A program made the translations under genes and the position numbers. DNA of 64,000 bases from Plenodomus lindquistii (taxonomy: Eukaryota > Ascomycota > Dothideomycetes > Pleosporales > Leptosphaeriaceae), in NCBI GenBank assembly GCA_025504975.1, contig JANUWI010000001.1, positions 4,402,001-4,466,000 of the forward strand, read 5' to 3'. Numbering within the stretch: the first letter of the stretch is position 1; each line of letters opens with the position of its first letter. The notes beneath the pieces are model-generated. The model worked only from the letters and a program-made list of their open reading frames with translations. It did no database searches and was not told the DNA's origin. Below, piece by piece: positions 36,329-46,974 of the stretch.

Positions 36329-37219
36329 TCAAACATTCTCCGTATCCGCATCCTCCCTCCACCTCGTCACAAACTCCTCCTTCATCCACGCAAGCCTATC
36401 CACCGCCATCTTCCTCCCAGTCTCCGTCTTCATCAACCCAACATACTGGCCGAACCTCTCTTCAACCAAGTCAACACCAGTATCAAGTAACCCGTGCCGA
36501 CGAACCTCATTCACGCCGCCAAACAAAAAACACCTACTCACCCCCACCGCACCCAGCGCATCAATACGATCTGCATCCTGTACAACGCGAAAAGCCGGAT
36601 ACTTTTCCGCAAACGCCGTGACGGCCTCGGGGTCCTTGATTTCCGCCGTAAAGGAGACGTTGGCAGCTAGGAGAGCGGCAGAGCGAGCGATAGGATCCGG
36701 ACACTTCAGATCTTCCAGGAATTCATATACAATAGCTTCCTGGGAGCGTTGGTCGCCTGCTACGCCATACTTTGAGTCGCCGACGTCGTGCGTCATACAC
36801 GCGACCCAAGCAATTACTGGATCAACCTCATATGCCCATTGATGGTTGGCCGCTTTCTCGACCTCGAGGATTCGGTGCGCAATGGATACGACGCGGCGGA
36901 TGTGTTGGTAGTTGTGGCTTGCGTCTAGGCTGTTCATGAAGGTGCGAACGGAGAGGTTGAGGGCTGTGAACCAGGCGCGGTCGTGTGGAGGGATACCTAG
37001 CGCGTCTTGGTTGAAGAGAGGGTAGTCGCGTTCGTAGGTGCTTGGACTTGTTGGAGATGAGGAGAGTCGAGTCGTGTTTGGTGGTGATGATGGCGATAGA
37101 GGCGACGTTTTCTGTAGTGAAGGCCTGGTTGAAGTGACGAGCGGTGCTTTGGTAGACGCGACTTTGCTCGCGGCCGACTTCGAAAAGCGACGAGCGCACC
37201 ACTGGCGGATGGAGCTCAT
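36329..37219 (-). CDS. HD-domain metal-dependent phosphohydrolase
   Basis: A single exon encodes 296 aa. The first 60 residues are Ser/Arg/Lys-rich without acidic residues (MSSIRQWCARRFSKSAASK), possibly a mitochondrial presequence. The HD core begins with SHNYQHIRRVVSIAHRIL (first metal His), then WVACMTHDVGDSKYG (the HD pair) and finally VVQDADRIDALGAVGVSR (the distal Asp). The order H...HD...D is complete, so the fold should bind metal and be active. Relatives are YedJ/YpgQ-type hydrolases acting on nucleotides or phosphate esters; the substrate here is unknown. It stands alone between AIM32 and the glycine-zipper gene. Confidence 0.82.
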   Translation of the reverse strand: MSSIRQWCARRFSKSAASKVASTKAPLVTSTRPSLQKTSPLSPSSPPNTTRLSSSPTSPSTYERDYPLFNQDALGIPPHDRAWFTALNLSVRTFMNSLDASHNYQHIRRVVSIAHRILEVEKAANHQWAYEVDPVIAWVACMTHDVGDSKYGVAGDQRSQEAIVYEFLEDLKCPDPIARSAALLAANVSFTAEIKDPEAVTAFAEKYPAFRVVQDADRIDALGAVGVSRCFLFGGVNEVRRHGLLDTGVDLVEERFGQYVGLMKTETGRKMAVDRLAWMKEEFVTRWREDADTENV

Positions 37220-37784
37220 CGTTTGGAGACGATGATTCAGTTGTTGTGTTCAGTGAACAGGTGTGAGTGTGGTCTTGAGGGTCATCGAAGTCCCGAGGTC
37301 GCTGTTGAAGGACACGTGAGTGAAAGGAAAGAAACTCAAGAGTTGTGCCGCAGGAAAGATACATTTACCAGGCCGAGGATCACAAGCTTGGTCCAGGCGC
37401 CTCCTTTCACCAGCTTCGTTGTGTTGCAAACGGGGGTGGTCAAGGCTGTACTGTCGAGTCACACCGCACATTCGAACGATAACTGTGGCCATGAGCCATA
37501 ACTATTATCCTTGTTAGCTACGCCAAATGAAACAGTAGGGCACGTGAAAATGTACCGTAACCTCTCACGATTCGTTGATCGATCACAATGTAGTGCGAGC
37601 CTGCTGCCCTCGAGCAAAATTTGTGAGTAAGCTACGACAAGGCACCACAAAAGCTCTGCATATGATAAACAATGAATTGGGCATGGGTTCTAACAATTAC
37701 AAACATAACATAATCTCTGAACATACACGGCGCTCAGCGGACCAGCCGCCAACCGCCTGCTCGCCCACTGCCTCAAATCACGTC
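37220..37784. other. Intergenic region
   Basis: No gene seen. The 3' part at 37600-37784 is probably the trailer of the Pro/Gln-rich gene that ends at 37785. Confidence 0.55.
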
Positions 37785-38678
37785 TCATCTCCTATTCTTT
37801 CTCCTCCGCTCCTCATCACTCTCGTCGTAACTGTCCTTCCTCCTCCTCCCGTCTCGATCACGTTTCCCGCTATCCTCGCTGCATCCGCGCTCCGCATACT
37901 TCCTGCCTCCATACCCACCCAATAGCAGACCAGCTGCCGTCCCAAGCCCTGGCAAGATTGCATCTCCAATGATTGTTCCCGCACCTGCTCCAAGGAAGGT
38001 ATCACGATTCTTGTGTTCCTTGCTTTGCGTCTTCGTCTCGCGCGGGCGGTGGTGATGTTTGTGGCGTCTTCTTTCGGGCTCGCGGTCCGAGTCACTGTAG
38101 TCTGTATCTCTATCTCGGTCGTCACGTACGCGGTCGTGGCTGCGGTAGCGGTGGTGTCGGCTGCGGTGTGTACGGCGGGAAGCGGAGTCGTCACTGCTGT
38201 CTGTTTCGCCCAGGTCGGTGCTGCGGTCGGATTCCTGATCTGCGAAGCGGACGCGGGGAGGTGGTGGTTGGGAATGGCTGCGGAAGGGCTGGAGGGGTGC
38301 GTCGAGATAACCTGGTTGGGACTGTTGTTGAGGGTGATATGTGACGGGTGGTGCTGTAGGGTATGGCGCGGCGATGTGCTGCTGCTTCTCATTTGGGAAT
38401 TGTGGTCGTGGAGGGTATTGATGAGGCTTCTCTACAGGGAACTGTTGTTGCGGCGCATGTTGTCGAGGATAGGGTTGCTGTTTGCCAGGATATGCAGAGT
38501 AGGTTGGAGGCGGTGTTGAGTAGCTAGGGGCGTTGTATTGTGGCCGAACGGGATAGGGCTGAGCGAGAGGTTGTTGGTATTGAGGTTGTGGTTGCTTCTG
38601 CGGATATGGTGTTGGATGGCGTTGGCCAGGAAGTTCGTATACAGCTTGTGTACCTAGGTAGTACTCTTGCGCCGCCAT
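37785..38678 (-). CDS. Pro/Gln/Tyr-rich protein with glycine-zipper segment
   Basis: A single exon encodes 297 aa. The N-terminal half is low complexity (Pro, Gln, Tyr; many YP and QP pairs). The middle is an Arg/Asp/Ser/His-rich charged stretch with RD and DR dipeptides (RVRDDRDRDTDYSDSDREPE). Near residue 230-260 lies a short hydrophobic Gly-rich helix, FLGAGAGTIIGDAILPGLGTAAG..LGGYGGRKYAE, that resembles glycine-zipper 2TM segments. Fungal proteins of this plan are common and uncharacterised. The zipper suggests membrane or self-association; the rest is likely disordered. It is probably a real gene because the open frame is long and the Gly block is structured; function unknown. Confidence 0.65.
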   Translation of the reverse strand: MAAQEYYLGTQAVYELPGQRHPTPYPQKQPQPQYQQPLAQPYPVRPQYNAPSYSTPPPTYSAYPGKQQPYPRQHAPQQQFPVEKPHQYPPRPQFPNEKQQHIAAPYPTAPPVTYHPQQQSQPGYLDAPLQPFRSHSQPPPPRVRFADQESDRSTDLGETDSSDDSASRRTHRSRHHRYRSHDRVRDDRDRDTDYSDSDREPERRRHKHHHRPRETKTQSKEHKNRDTFLGAGAGTIIGDAILPGLGTAAGLLLGGYGGRKYAERGCSEDSGKRDRDGRRRKDSYDESDEERRRKNRR

Positions 38679-39403
38679 CTCTTTCTAGTCCCCGATTCCA
38701 GGTAGGTAATAGGTAATGTTGCTGATTGTCTGAAGTCGTCAAGGGAGCAACAAGGAGATTGTAGAAGGTGCTGTCTAGTAGTACTGCAATCACTGTTGTT
38801 TCGAAAGTGCGATCCAAAAAAAAAACGTGGTCAAGATGGGATTCCCAGGGTCACGATGATTCAAATATCAAGTCGTGGCAATGTGTAGTCGCCTAGCCCC
38901 AGGCCTTGGCCGAATATATATAATGTCCTATCACAGGTCTCGTGCAGAAGTCACACTCCCAACTTAGTACGACGGCGACGTCATTCTTGTCCAAAGATCT
39001 GCCTCGCGTAAGTTTAGTATGCATCGCTAGAGCTTCGGGGCTCCCGGAGTGCTCGGCAACGTGTGTAAGCATGCATCGAGGCTGCAGGAACGTTGATCGA
39101 TGGCGAATTGCGGAGGCGCCGTCCGGAAGGTTCTCTCCCGCTGCAGAGAATACAGATTGCTAACGCGACGAAGAAAGCAGAAGACATGTTTGAGGCAGAG
39201 AAAACATTTCAATTAATAACGCCAAGGGTAGCGTTCTCGGGCTCTGGGTATCCTGATCATACAAAGTTATACATATTCAATGACGGTGGGTGTTGCGGAC
39301 CCTGATCATCGTGCGCCAAGTAGAAAGCCTCAACGCGCCACTCGAATGAAAGTTGCAGTCTGTCACCTGCAGTCTGCTCTAGGCGCATCCCAGCAAGACA
39401 TCA
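38679..39403. other. Intergenic region
   Basis: Holds the leader of the glycine-zipper gene (an A run at 38817-38825) and the trailer of the DUF2985 gene. No gene supported. Confidence 0.55.
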
Positions 39404-40910
39404 TCACGACTTTGCCGTTTTACCCGTTGTGACTAACGGCATGTTCGTGGCCGAGTTCATCTCGGCGTCGATCGGACGCTGGTCGTGTTCTCTCTTCATG
39501 GGGACGCCTTCAACTTTCTTGATGCGCACACCTTCGCGCCACATCATAATACCGGCGATACCAGCAACGATGCAGCCAATAGCGACGAAAGTACCTGTAG
39601 CCCATGACGGCCTCTCAATGCGATTGTAGTTCCACATGTAGAAACAGAGGACGACTTGAAAGAACGTGTTCGCGGCGTTGTTCCAGAGCACAAAATCCAT
39701 CTTCCAGCTCTTTGTCGGCGAGGCGCGAATGCCCGTTGGCGGTGGATCGGGTGTCTTACTCGCAGGAATCGGCACAGCCGGGTCATCGGAGCTGACAAGG
39801 GTTGCATCTGCCTTCTCAGGAAGCTGATCCGAGCCTGGCAGACGGAACCAGCCACGATGTATCCCCGCGAGCCGTCGAATACCGATCTCCTTGCGCGAAG
39901 ATCCGCCAATCCTCCACCAGCCCCACCAGTAAAGATCCCTGAACCGCCATGGCGCAAGTCCGAACCCAGTTACGCAGAAGAGTGCATTGAGGATCTGTGA
40001 ATCGTACTCGACCCACTTCCTTCGAGGTGAGTTGATGTCGTCGCAGGTTGGAGTGCACATGGCGGGTGCAGCGTTGCAGAGGAGGAGGAAGAGCATACCG
40101 CCCCATGCCACTACGTTGAGACTGTAAAGAGTAATCAAAAAGCCGGATGGTGTAATGACCCACTTCCCGAAGCTCTTCAGGCCGATCGCGAAGGATCTCG
40201 TCCAGGGTAGCTTAGGTGGTGGGACATAGCCATTGGTATACTGCCCAACGATTAGCATCGACCTGTGCAGTGCACGCTGCGTAGAGACTTACTCCTCCAG
40301 ACGGCGTCCGTCCTAGTTGCACAGAAGTATCTCTGTCAACGTGCGTCACAGATCCTGAGCTATGCTTCGATGCAGCTCTCTTTTGGACAGCCTTCTCCTG
40401 ACTGCCGTCGTAGCCAATTACTTGTCGCGTGTCTTCCTCTGCTAAGGCTGGGAATGGTTGTACACCTCCTGTGCTGCTGTCTGATGCCATCCTCTGCAAG
40501 CCGTATGGTCGCGGTTCACTTGTTGATGCGGTTGGAGTTCTTTCCTCGCCTTGGCTTGTCTTCGAGCCGGCCCGTTTGCGCTGAAGTTCTTCATTCCAAC
40601 CATCGGAACCAAACGACCCCCTGCGTATGTCTGCCAACGATGGTGCTTTGGATACTGTTTGCCCTGTCGCAGCCCACATGCCGGGCGGCGGTGATGCCTC
40701 CATGAGTTTCATGCTGGCTGTGCGTATTCTGGTCGACACATTGGAAGAGGCGGTCCCAGACCTATCGCGCTTTTTGGATTCTGTGGTAGGGCTCGATGCT
40801 TGTGGATCGCGCGTGCCCTCTAGCTGCGGAAAGGGCACAGGGGTCGAGATGTTGCTATTGGATCCATGTAGGCCAGAGCCAGAGCCAGAGCCAGTGTTGG
40901 GAGAAGCCAT
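39404..40910 (-). CDS. DUF2985-family integral membrane protein
   Basis: Exons 40910-40293 and 40240-39404 (52-bp intron, GTAAGT...GCAG, with a GCTAAT branch site) give 484 aa. The first 220 residues are Ser/Thr-rich and charged, probably cytosolic. Then comes the family core: KSFGKWVITPSGFLITLYSLNVVAWGGMLFLLLCNAAPAM, SPRRKWVEYDSQILNALFCVTGFGLAPWRFRDLYWW, and later WNNAANTFFQVVLCFYMWNYNR with a last helix FVAIGCIVAGIAGIMMW. These blocks identify the fungal DUF2985 family, whose role is not known. Four to five membrane spans are likely. An in-frame ATG at 41015 adds 35 residues, but the shorter start has the Gly/Ser opening usual for this kind of N-tail. Confidence 0.8.
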
Positions 40911-42339
40911 GATTGAGTGATGGTTAATGCCACGAAAGGCAGTGGCGTTTGTTTTGTACGATATCTCCTGCTTGGAGGCGTGTGCGGCTGAGCGTGCTAG
41001 CCAAGTGCTGCGCAATTGGCAGTGGCGGTTGCTTGGCGAAATCCTTGTTTTTGGGAGATTATCGCGATCGGTGACATGTGCTCGTCATTGTGGGGAGAGC
41101 TTGCTTTGCTGGCAGCAAGACGAAACACAGGAGTCGACGGCATGGCTATAGGTTCACCTTATGCTTGTTGTTATAGGAGAGCTGGCGCAGAGGCCCAGGG
41201 CTAGACCTAGACACGGCGCTCAACCCCACGATCCACTCGGCTCCACCCACAAGCCCACTGTTAAGCCACCCGCTAGTCACGCATCGCATTCCACGAATAC
41301 GAAATACGCGTAAAACAACGACTGGATTCGCATCATCACGCATCGCGCCGAACATCCTTTCGGCTAGGTTTGCGACTTTGCTTCGAGTGCATCAAGTACC
41401 TCCCTGCGCCGAGTAAATGTGCGCGATGCGACACATAAAGCACTCCACCGAGTCCATGACGTGGGTGTTGGCCGTCTCAACAACAAACCACATAACAGAA
41501 AGGAAATATAGGAAATGGAATCTCCCATAATCAGCTGCAATATACTAAGGCTGTTGAGCTTGTGAACATTGAGTAGTGCTAATTGCATAGGCACATTTTC
41601 CACAAGTGTGGTCTTACCGACATCGTCTTGTAGATACTCAGAGATTGATAACGTGCTGAATACTGACAGCTTAGAGCGAAAAGGCAAGAGCAAAGTGCAT
41701 ATTCGTTGCAAACTAATATTGGGGCGTGCTCCAGTTGGACTGTACCCACTGAGGGTGAAGACACAAGTCACGTGCATTGCATTTATGATGACGATGCTGA
41801 CATGATACGAAAGGTATTGGTTTATCCCAGGGGAGTTGTCGAATTGTTTTCTCTCAAGTTTAAATTTCAGCAACGATTAGGTTGTAGGAGAAACGTTGCC
41901 TTTCGGCGAGTATCTATCATAGGTACGATTGCGTAGAATGCCTTTCGACATACGAGCCCTGAGTGCACAGTCGGCAAGCAGGAAGAACATACAGCTGAAC
42001 AGCTATTTTGGACCTTCAAAATATATGCGTTGGCACGGGTTGAAAAAGGTGAATGGTGTTTGTAGCGGTCGACGCGTAAGACCAACATGCTCGGGCATTC
42101 GACGTCGAGACATGGCAAAACACACTTCAGGCTTCGACGGCGGATGTACAAACGGAGATATAATTACCTGGGATGAGGAGGAATGATTAGAGGAAACGAT
42201 GGTGGTCGTTGAAAGGTCGCCTTGGGCGTTTGCTTCAATTTCCAGCGTTTGCATGCCCAATTTTGACCGACCTTTTCCCTGCACACATCGCCATCCACCA
42301 GGCCTCAATGACTAAAACCCACCTATACGACCGCGGATC
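40911..42339. other. Intergenic region with unassigned protein-like segments
   Basis: No complete gene. On the minus strand, a frame around 41495-41400 and another ending at 41146 read protein-like and could be joined by an intron (GGAG|GTACTTG to CCTAG|CC), but I see no start and recognise no family. Short overlapping frames at 41364-42186 are not convincing. Confidence 0.4.
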
Positions 42340-43848
42340 ATGAGACAATACATCATGTATAGCCTTTTGATCTTCTCTTTTCTATCAGCGCTCGTCGATT
42401 GTCGAGCTCCCAAATCCTACACCAACGATGTCCGACTCGCCTCACAGCCTCGCAATGAGCTCACCATTCCCGACTCCGGCTCCGACACCAGTCTCTCCAA
42501 AACTCTTCCTCAAATCGACCCCGAACATCTCGTCCAAGTAGCAACTGATCGCCCCCTCTACCTCCCCTACCCTTTCGCCACAGACCCATACTACAACTCG
42601 TGCAAATGCAAAGGCCAAGCCTTCCTCCACGCAATGCAGTCTTCAGACGCAGACGCCGGAAAGTTATTCACTCCTGCACGCAGTTCAGCCAGCAGCCCAC
42701 ACACAGATCCCGGTAAGTCATCCAGGCGACTGCTCTCTTCACTGCGAAGGGAAACGACTGACAATCATCGATGAATAGCCGAGCTCACAACCTGGAACTG
42801 GCAGACATCCAAAGTCAGCCCTACGATGCGCAACTTTGAAAAGGCCTGGGGCGTCGACCACGTCCTTCGCGCGCTCGGCACATCTGACAAGGCAGTTGAA
42901 GATGGCGGCACCGTCAACGTCGTTACCATCACGCACGGGAACGCAGGGGACAACGGTGGCGGGTACGGAAACAAGGTGTACAACGATCAACCAGAGTACA
43001 CTGTCGGCGGGACCCAGTATCGTGTGAGTACGCCGTAATCCAGCCCTCAATATATGCGCTAAACAGTACAAAAAAGGTCACAGGCGGCGAATACACCTAT
43101 GGCTTCGATCCCAGCGGAGGTACATATTTCTCTCTCTCTTTCTCGCCCAACCCACCTCCCCACCCCACACATACGCGTACCCAACTAACCACCACCCCCC
43201 CCCTCCCCCAGTAATCCTCGCCATGAACCGCAAATCCCCTAAATTCGCAGGCCTAGAGCGCAAACCCAAAATCGAAGGCACCACCAGCCTCCCAACCCTA
43301 CAATCCTTCTCCGATGTAGCCTGGCTCCACGGCTCAGCAGTCAGCTCCTCTGGGGAACCAAAAACCATGCGCTACTTCCTCTCGCTTTCTATTACGAATA
43401 TTGAAACGCGTGGGGTTATAGGCAGGATACTGAGTGCCGCGGGACTCGGTGAGGTTCCTGGGTGGCCGGGGTGGGATGCAGATACGAGTACGGATGCGGG
43501 GGCTGCGCTGTTGGGTAAGTGTTTTCCCTCTCTCTGAGTTATAGCGCGAGTGTGGGCGTAGGAATGCTATGGTATGGTGCTGATGATTGATCTACAGGCA
43601 CGCCGAATGCGCTGGCGTTTAGTTACATGCTCATTCAGCGCAAGGCGAAACTCGGTAATCTGCGCATTGCGAAAGTTACAGTGTTCAAGGACTCGAAGAA
43701 GTTTCCGGATCCGTGTTTGTTGTTCCACGTGCAGGCTGCGTCGGCGGCGAAGCGTGGAGTGAATGGTGGTCATGAGGGGATTGGGGCGGGTGATGCGGAG
43801 GCGAAGCGTGTGTTGATACGCACACATGATTTGAGTGGGTACTGGTAG
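42340..43848 (+). CDS. Secreted protein of unknown family
   Basis: Five exons, 42340-42712, 42779-43023, 43077-43119, 43212-43514 and 43598-43848, give 404 aa. All four introns (66, 53, 92, 83 bp) have GT-AG ends and every junction keeps frame, which argues for a real expressed gene. Residues 1-21 (MRQYIMYSLLIFSFLSALVDC) form a clear signal peptide. The mature part has few cysteines (SCKCK near residue 87), a Gly-rich segment GNAGDNGGGYGNKVYNDQPEYTVGG, and a more ordered C-terminal half with PKTMRYFLSLSITNIETRG and TPNALAFSYMLIQRKAKLGNLRIAKVTVF. I recognise no domain. It begins a run of secreted or membrane-anchored products that extends to 48.6 kb. Confidence 0.7.
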
Positions 43849-44199
43849 GTGTCTTGGTGGTGAGAAGGCATTGCTGTATGGGGCTTGTATGGGCTGAGCA
43901 TAAAGTGGGTAGATGTAATGGCAGTGGAGGGGTTGGTAGAGAAGATCTTTAGACATCTTGATTGATAAAAGGAATATTATGCTCAGTAGGGTTCAGCTGT
44001 TGATCGTTGTTCCCTCTGACTTGATGGATCGGAAGACAGCTCGCATCTGAACAAGTTATACGTTTCGGATGAAGCGATGTCACCAACGGTACATGGGAAA
44101 GCACTTGCAACGAAGTAATCGGAACCTTTATTCATAGACACGTTGAAATATTGTACGATACAACCTGACTGATTTCCTCTGTTCATAATACGATGTTCC
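43849..44199. other. Intergenic region between convergent genes
   Basis: Shared 3' space of the secreted-protein gene (plus) and the GPI-protein gene (minus). No gene seen. Confidence 0.6.
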
Positions 44200-44818
44200 T
44201 TACAAGAGCGCAACAGCGGCGCCAAGCAGGCCAACCAAGAAGACTGCGCCATCGCCATTCGACGAGACAGCTGCATTGGTCGTCTGCTCAGGGAGTGCGG
44301 AACCAGAAGCCGTCGCACTTGAGGAACTCGTAACGCTGAGTGTTGCCGTCGCAGGGAGATCTAATGATCCCGTCGAGATGGGAGTCTCTCCCGGTGGGAT
44401 GAAGTTGATGGCTGACTCGCTACTTCGCAGGGGGTTGGTGAAGATTGTAGAGGGAACCTCACCCGTTGAGATGGGAGTCTCTCCTGGAGGTAAGGACCAT
44501 ACAGCGTCCGTCGAGATGGGAGTCTCCCCTGGAGGTATGGACCATACATCACCCGTCGGGCCTGCATTATGTCAGCCCTGCTGTGACGGTCCTGGGGAGG
44601 AGAATAGGTCAATGCGCACATGGAGGACAGGGCTCCTGGATGCAATCGCAGTCATACGACGCGGTGCCGATTGAAGGCACCGAGGTCTGGATGGTGAACA
44701 GCTCTTCACTCGCCGGGGTTGGAGAAATGGATATGGAGGTCACGACACTGGGGACGTCCTGGGCTGATATGCCGCTAGCCAGAAGAAGCAAGGTGGGGAT
44801 GGAGATGGAGGCGAGCAT
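44200..44818 (-). CDS. Small GPI-anchored cell-wall protein with PPGETPIST repeats
   Basis: Exons 44818-44620 and 44561-44200 give 186 aa. The intron (44562-44619) runs from GTGCGC to TGCAG with a CTGACAT branch site and recreates a Cys, giving QEPCPPCPTGDVW; without it the frame stops at once. Residues 1-19 (MLASISIPTLLLLASGISA) are a signal peptide. A cysteine cluster CDCIQEPCPPC follows at about 57-67. Three copies of PPGETPIST lie at residues 76-84, 91-99 and 122-130, two of them in a WS(I/L)PPGETPIST frame. The end has a Ser/Thr-rich stalk and a hydrophobic tail (VFLVGLLGAAVALL) after small residues, as required for GPI attachment. It should sit on the cell wall or plasma membrane; function unknown. 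Confidence 0.72.
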
Positions 44819-45131
44819 TGCGGTTGATTGAGAATATCTGGCGGTACGTGCAAATGTTTGAATGTCGGTAAGAGTCAAAATGCAGAAGACACGATTGCTG
44901 TTATATGCAGCCAATACGGTTCCGGCACCAAGGTTGATGGTCGTTGCCTAGGGACGCGTAGCATGCTCGTCTGGTGGTGCGCGGGGGCTTTTGTGAGTGG
45001 TGGGTCGCAGTAGTGATGCGCTCTACCCGAAGCCACCTTCCACAACCGCGTAGCTCCTTCTTGCCCCCATTGCACTGCAACACCTCGCACCGCCAATCGT
45101 CCGCTCGCAAGTGCGCTGCCCAGCCTCGACC
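44819..45131. promoter_or_regulatory. Divergent promoter region GPI protein / SEN15
   Basis: A 313-bp spacer between two outward-reading genes, one accessory and one housekeeping. No distinctive motif seen. Confidence 0.4.
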
Positions 45132-45725
45132 ATGACGTCTCTGGCCACAGGCGTACCGATGGAACCAGCCATGGCCCCGGCGCCGCTGCAAACCTTTGTG
45201 GCAGAGGCCGCCGCGCTCACGACCAGCGCCCACCTGCCGAATCAGACGTCGCTGGCCCGCCAGATTCTGCACAACCTCCAGCACCAGCATTACTGGACCC
45301 ATCTCGAGGTGCACACGCACTCGCCCGCCACCAATGCGCCCCTCCCCCGCCCTCTCGTCTCTGGCCTGCCGCCGCAGCGCCTCTACGTGCACCCCGACGA
45401 GCAGGTCGAGCTGCTGAAGAAGGCCGACCGTGAGCGCAAGGCAAGGGCGGCCGGCGAGGCAGGTGGCTTGGACGTCAAGGCTGCGCCCGAGCGTGAGTGG
45501 ATACTGCCTACGAGGCTCAACGAGAAATGGACCCTTCAGCGGCTGGCAGCGGTCTTCGATGGCATCACCATGGTCCCGCCTGCACCAGAGTCGTCTGCCA
45601 CTGATAACGAAACCTCGAATCCCTTCAGGACAACGAAGCGAGTACTCTTGGGTACAGTGGATACAGACAGTACGGTTGTCTACTACATTATACACGACGG
45701 CGTAGTGAAGCCCCGCCAGAACTGA
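45132..45725 (+). CDS. SEN15: tRNA-splicing endonuclease subunit Sen15
   Basis: A single exon encodes 197 aa. The start MTSLATGVP is the first ATG; an upstream in-frame GTG-type codon is unlikely. After the N-terminal helices (ARQILHNLQHQHYWTHLEVHTH) the protein has the Sen15 domain: LVSGLPPQRLYVHPDEQ, EREWILPTRLNEKWTLQRLAAVFDGI and a final beta-strand block KRVLLGTVDTDSTVVYYIIHDG. This is a catalytically inactive endonuclease-fold subunit that pairs with Sen34 in the heterotetramer removing introns from pre-tRNA (mitochondrial surface in yeast, nucleus elsewhere). The internal Lys/Arg/Ala-rich insertion (KKADRERKARAAGEAGG) is a typical fungal linker. It is the only housekeeping gene inside the 42-48.6 kb accessory stretch. 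Confidence 0.83.
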   Translation: MTSLATGVPMEPAMAPAPLQTFVAEAAALTTSAHLPNQTSLARQILHNLQHQHYWTHLEVHTHSPATNAPLPRPLVSGLPPQRLYVHPDEQVELLKKADRERKARAAGEAGGLDVKAAPEREWILPTRLNEKWTLQRLAAVFDGITMVPPAPESSATDNETSNPFRTTKRVLLGTVDTDSTVVYYIIHDGVVKPRQN

Positions 45726-45914
45726 AGGGGGCCTGCTTTTCAACCTGCCTCCTCCCAAACTAAGGCCTTGTGGCCTGTCACTGTCCTCCATGCAGCACCT
45801 CGGGAGCATCTTATCCCCGGACTAAGACTCGATCAAGGGATTTTGCCCTCTACCTCGCATCTCGCGATGCTAGGGCTATCCCAACTGGCCCAACGGGATA
45901 ACTCACAGTCGAGT

Positions 45915-46974
45915 TCATGGCATCTCAGGATAGACCATGTCTCCTGGCTTTGGCATCTCATAGAACCGACTCATGTTGACCTCACTTTCTGGAGGCAACT
46001 GATGCTCTTCCGCCCATGCTCGAACAGCTTCAAAGTCCCGACACCGATGCTTCGTGTTGAAGTCGACGAAAGGTATTGGCTCTGGCTCAGTGTCTGGCTG
46101 CCACCACACCTGTCCCAGCATACCAACATCAGGGTTGCACATCAGCACCTGCCTGATGATATCCAAACAATGCGTCGTATGTACGCGCACAATGTATTCG
46201 CTGTTCACAAACGGCCCCTCTTTTTTCGCAACGTAGTAGTCATAATTCCAATGCAACGCCTGCCGGACGAGATTCTGCGGCGGTCAGCGACGAATTGCTG
46301 GTACAATACACATCTCAACACTTACCAAGCAATGCAAATGATGCAGTCCTTCTATGTTCGCAGGGAAGCCGCCACCGTACTCTTCACTTATCTTGACCTG
46401 ATCGGGTCGCAACCCGGTCTCATCAGCCTCTTCTGGTCGGACTACCACGCTACGATCTGACATGAAGCGTTAATAGTTGACCTACAACGACTGGGTAAGA
46501 CCTACAGTTCACACCCAGACCTTCCCAGGCACTGTCCACATCTGGACCTGCAGATTGTCGATAGACGTTCTCGTGCAGGAACGTGCCGTTGAACTGCTTC
46601 GTGTGCCAGTTCGGCTCGACGTCTCTGACAACTGGCGCTGCGCCCATCAGCAATTTGAATAAGACGTTCTATCGTATACACTTACAGTATCGCGACACAT
46701 GATTTATGCAAAATGCGTCAGGATCCGCTACAAACGACGTCTTCTGTACGCTCAAGACTACCCAGAGAGCCGCACCCAGATACACAACAGTGCATAACAC
46801 AAGCGTCCTGACAGCGATCTGAATATCGCGGCTGTGCCGATCTAGCAGTCCCGGCTTATCGGTCTCGGATTGGTCAGACCCTGAAGAAGGTAAAAGAGTA
46901 TCGCTATCAAGATTTTCGGAATCACTCTGTGGTAACCGAGTGTGCTTGGGACGCGAGCGGAAGATGTGGAGCAT
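45915..46974 (-). CDS. UstYa-family (DUF3328) oxidase-like protein
   Basis: Four exons, 46974-46686, 46637-46506, 46456-46326 and 46274-45915, give 303 aa; introns of 48, 49 and 51 bp all keep frame. A cytosolic N-tail is followed by one membrane helix at about residues 51-75 (IQIAVRTLVLCTVVYLGAAL). The rest faces the lumen and has the two HxxHC signatures that define the family: HHLHC at 179-183, inside EYGGGFPANIEGLHHLHCLNLVRQ, and HTTHC at 216-220. Members studied so far (UstYa/UstYb in ustiloxin, similar proteins in phomopsin, asperipin and cyclochlorotine pathways) carry out oxidative cyclisation or hydroxylation of ribosomal or nonribosomal peptides. Both motifs are intact, so activity is likely. 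A Kex2-type precursor gene lies divergently 988 bp away. Confidence 0.83.
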
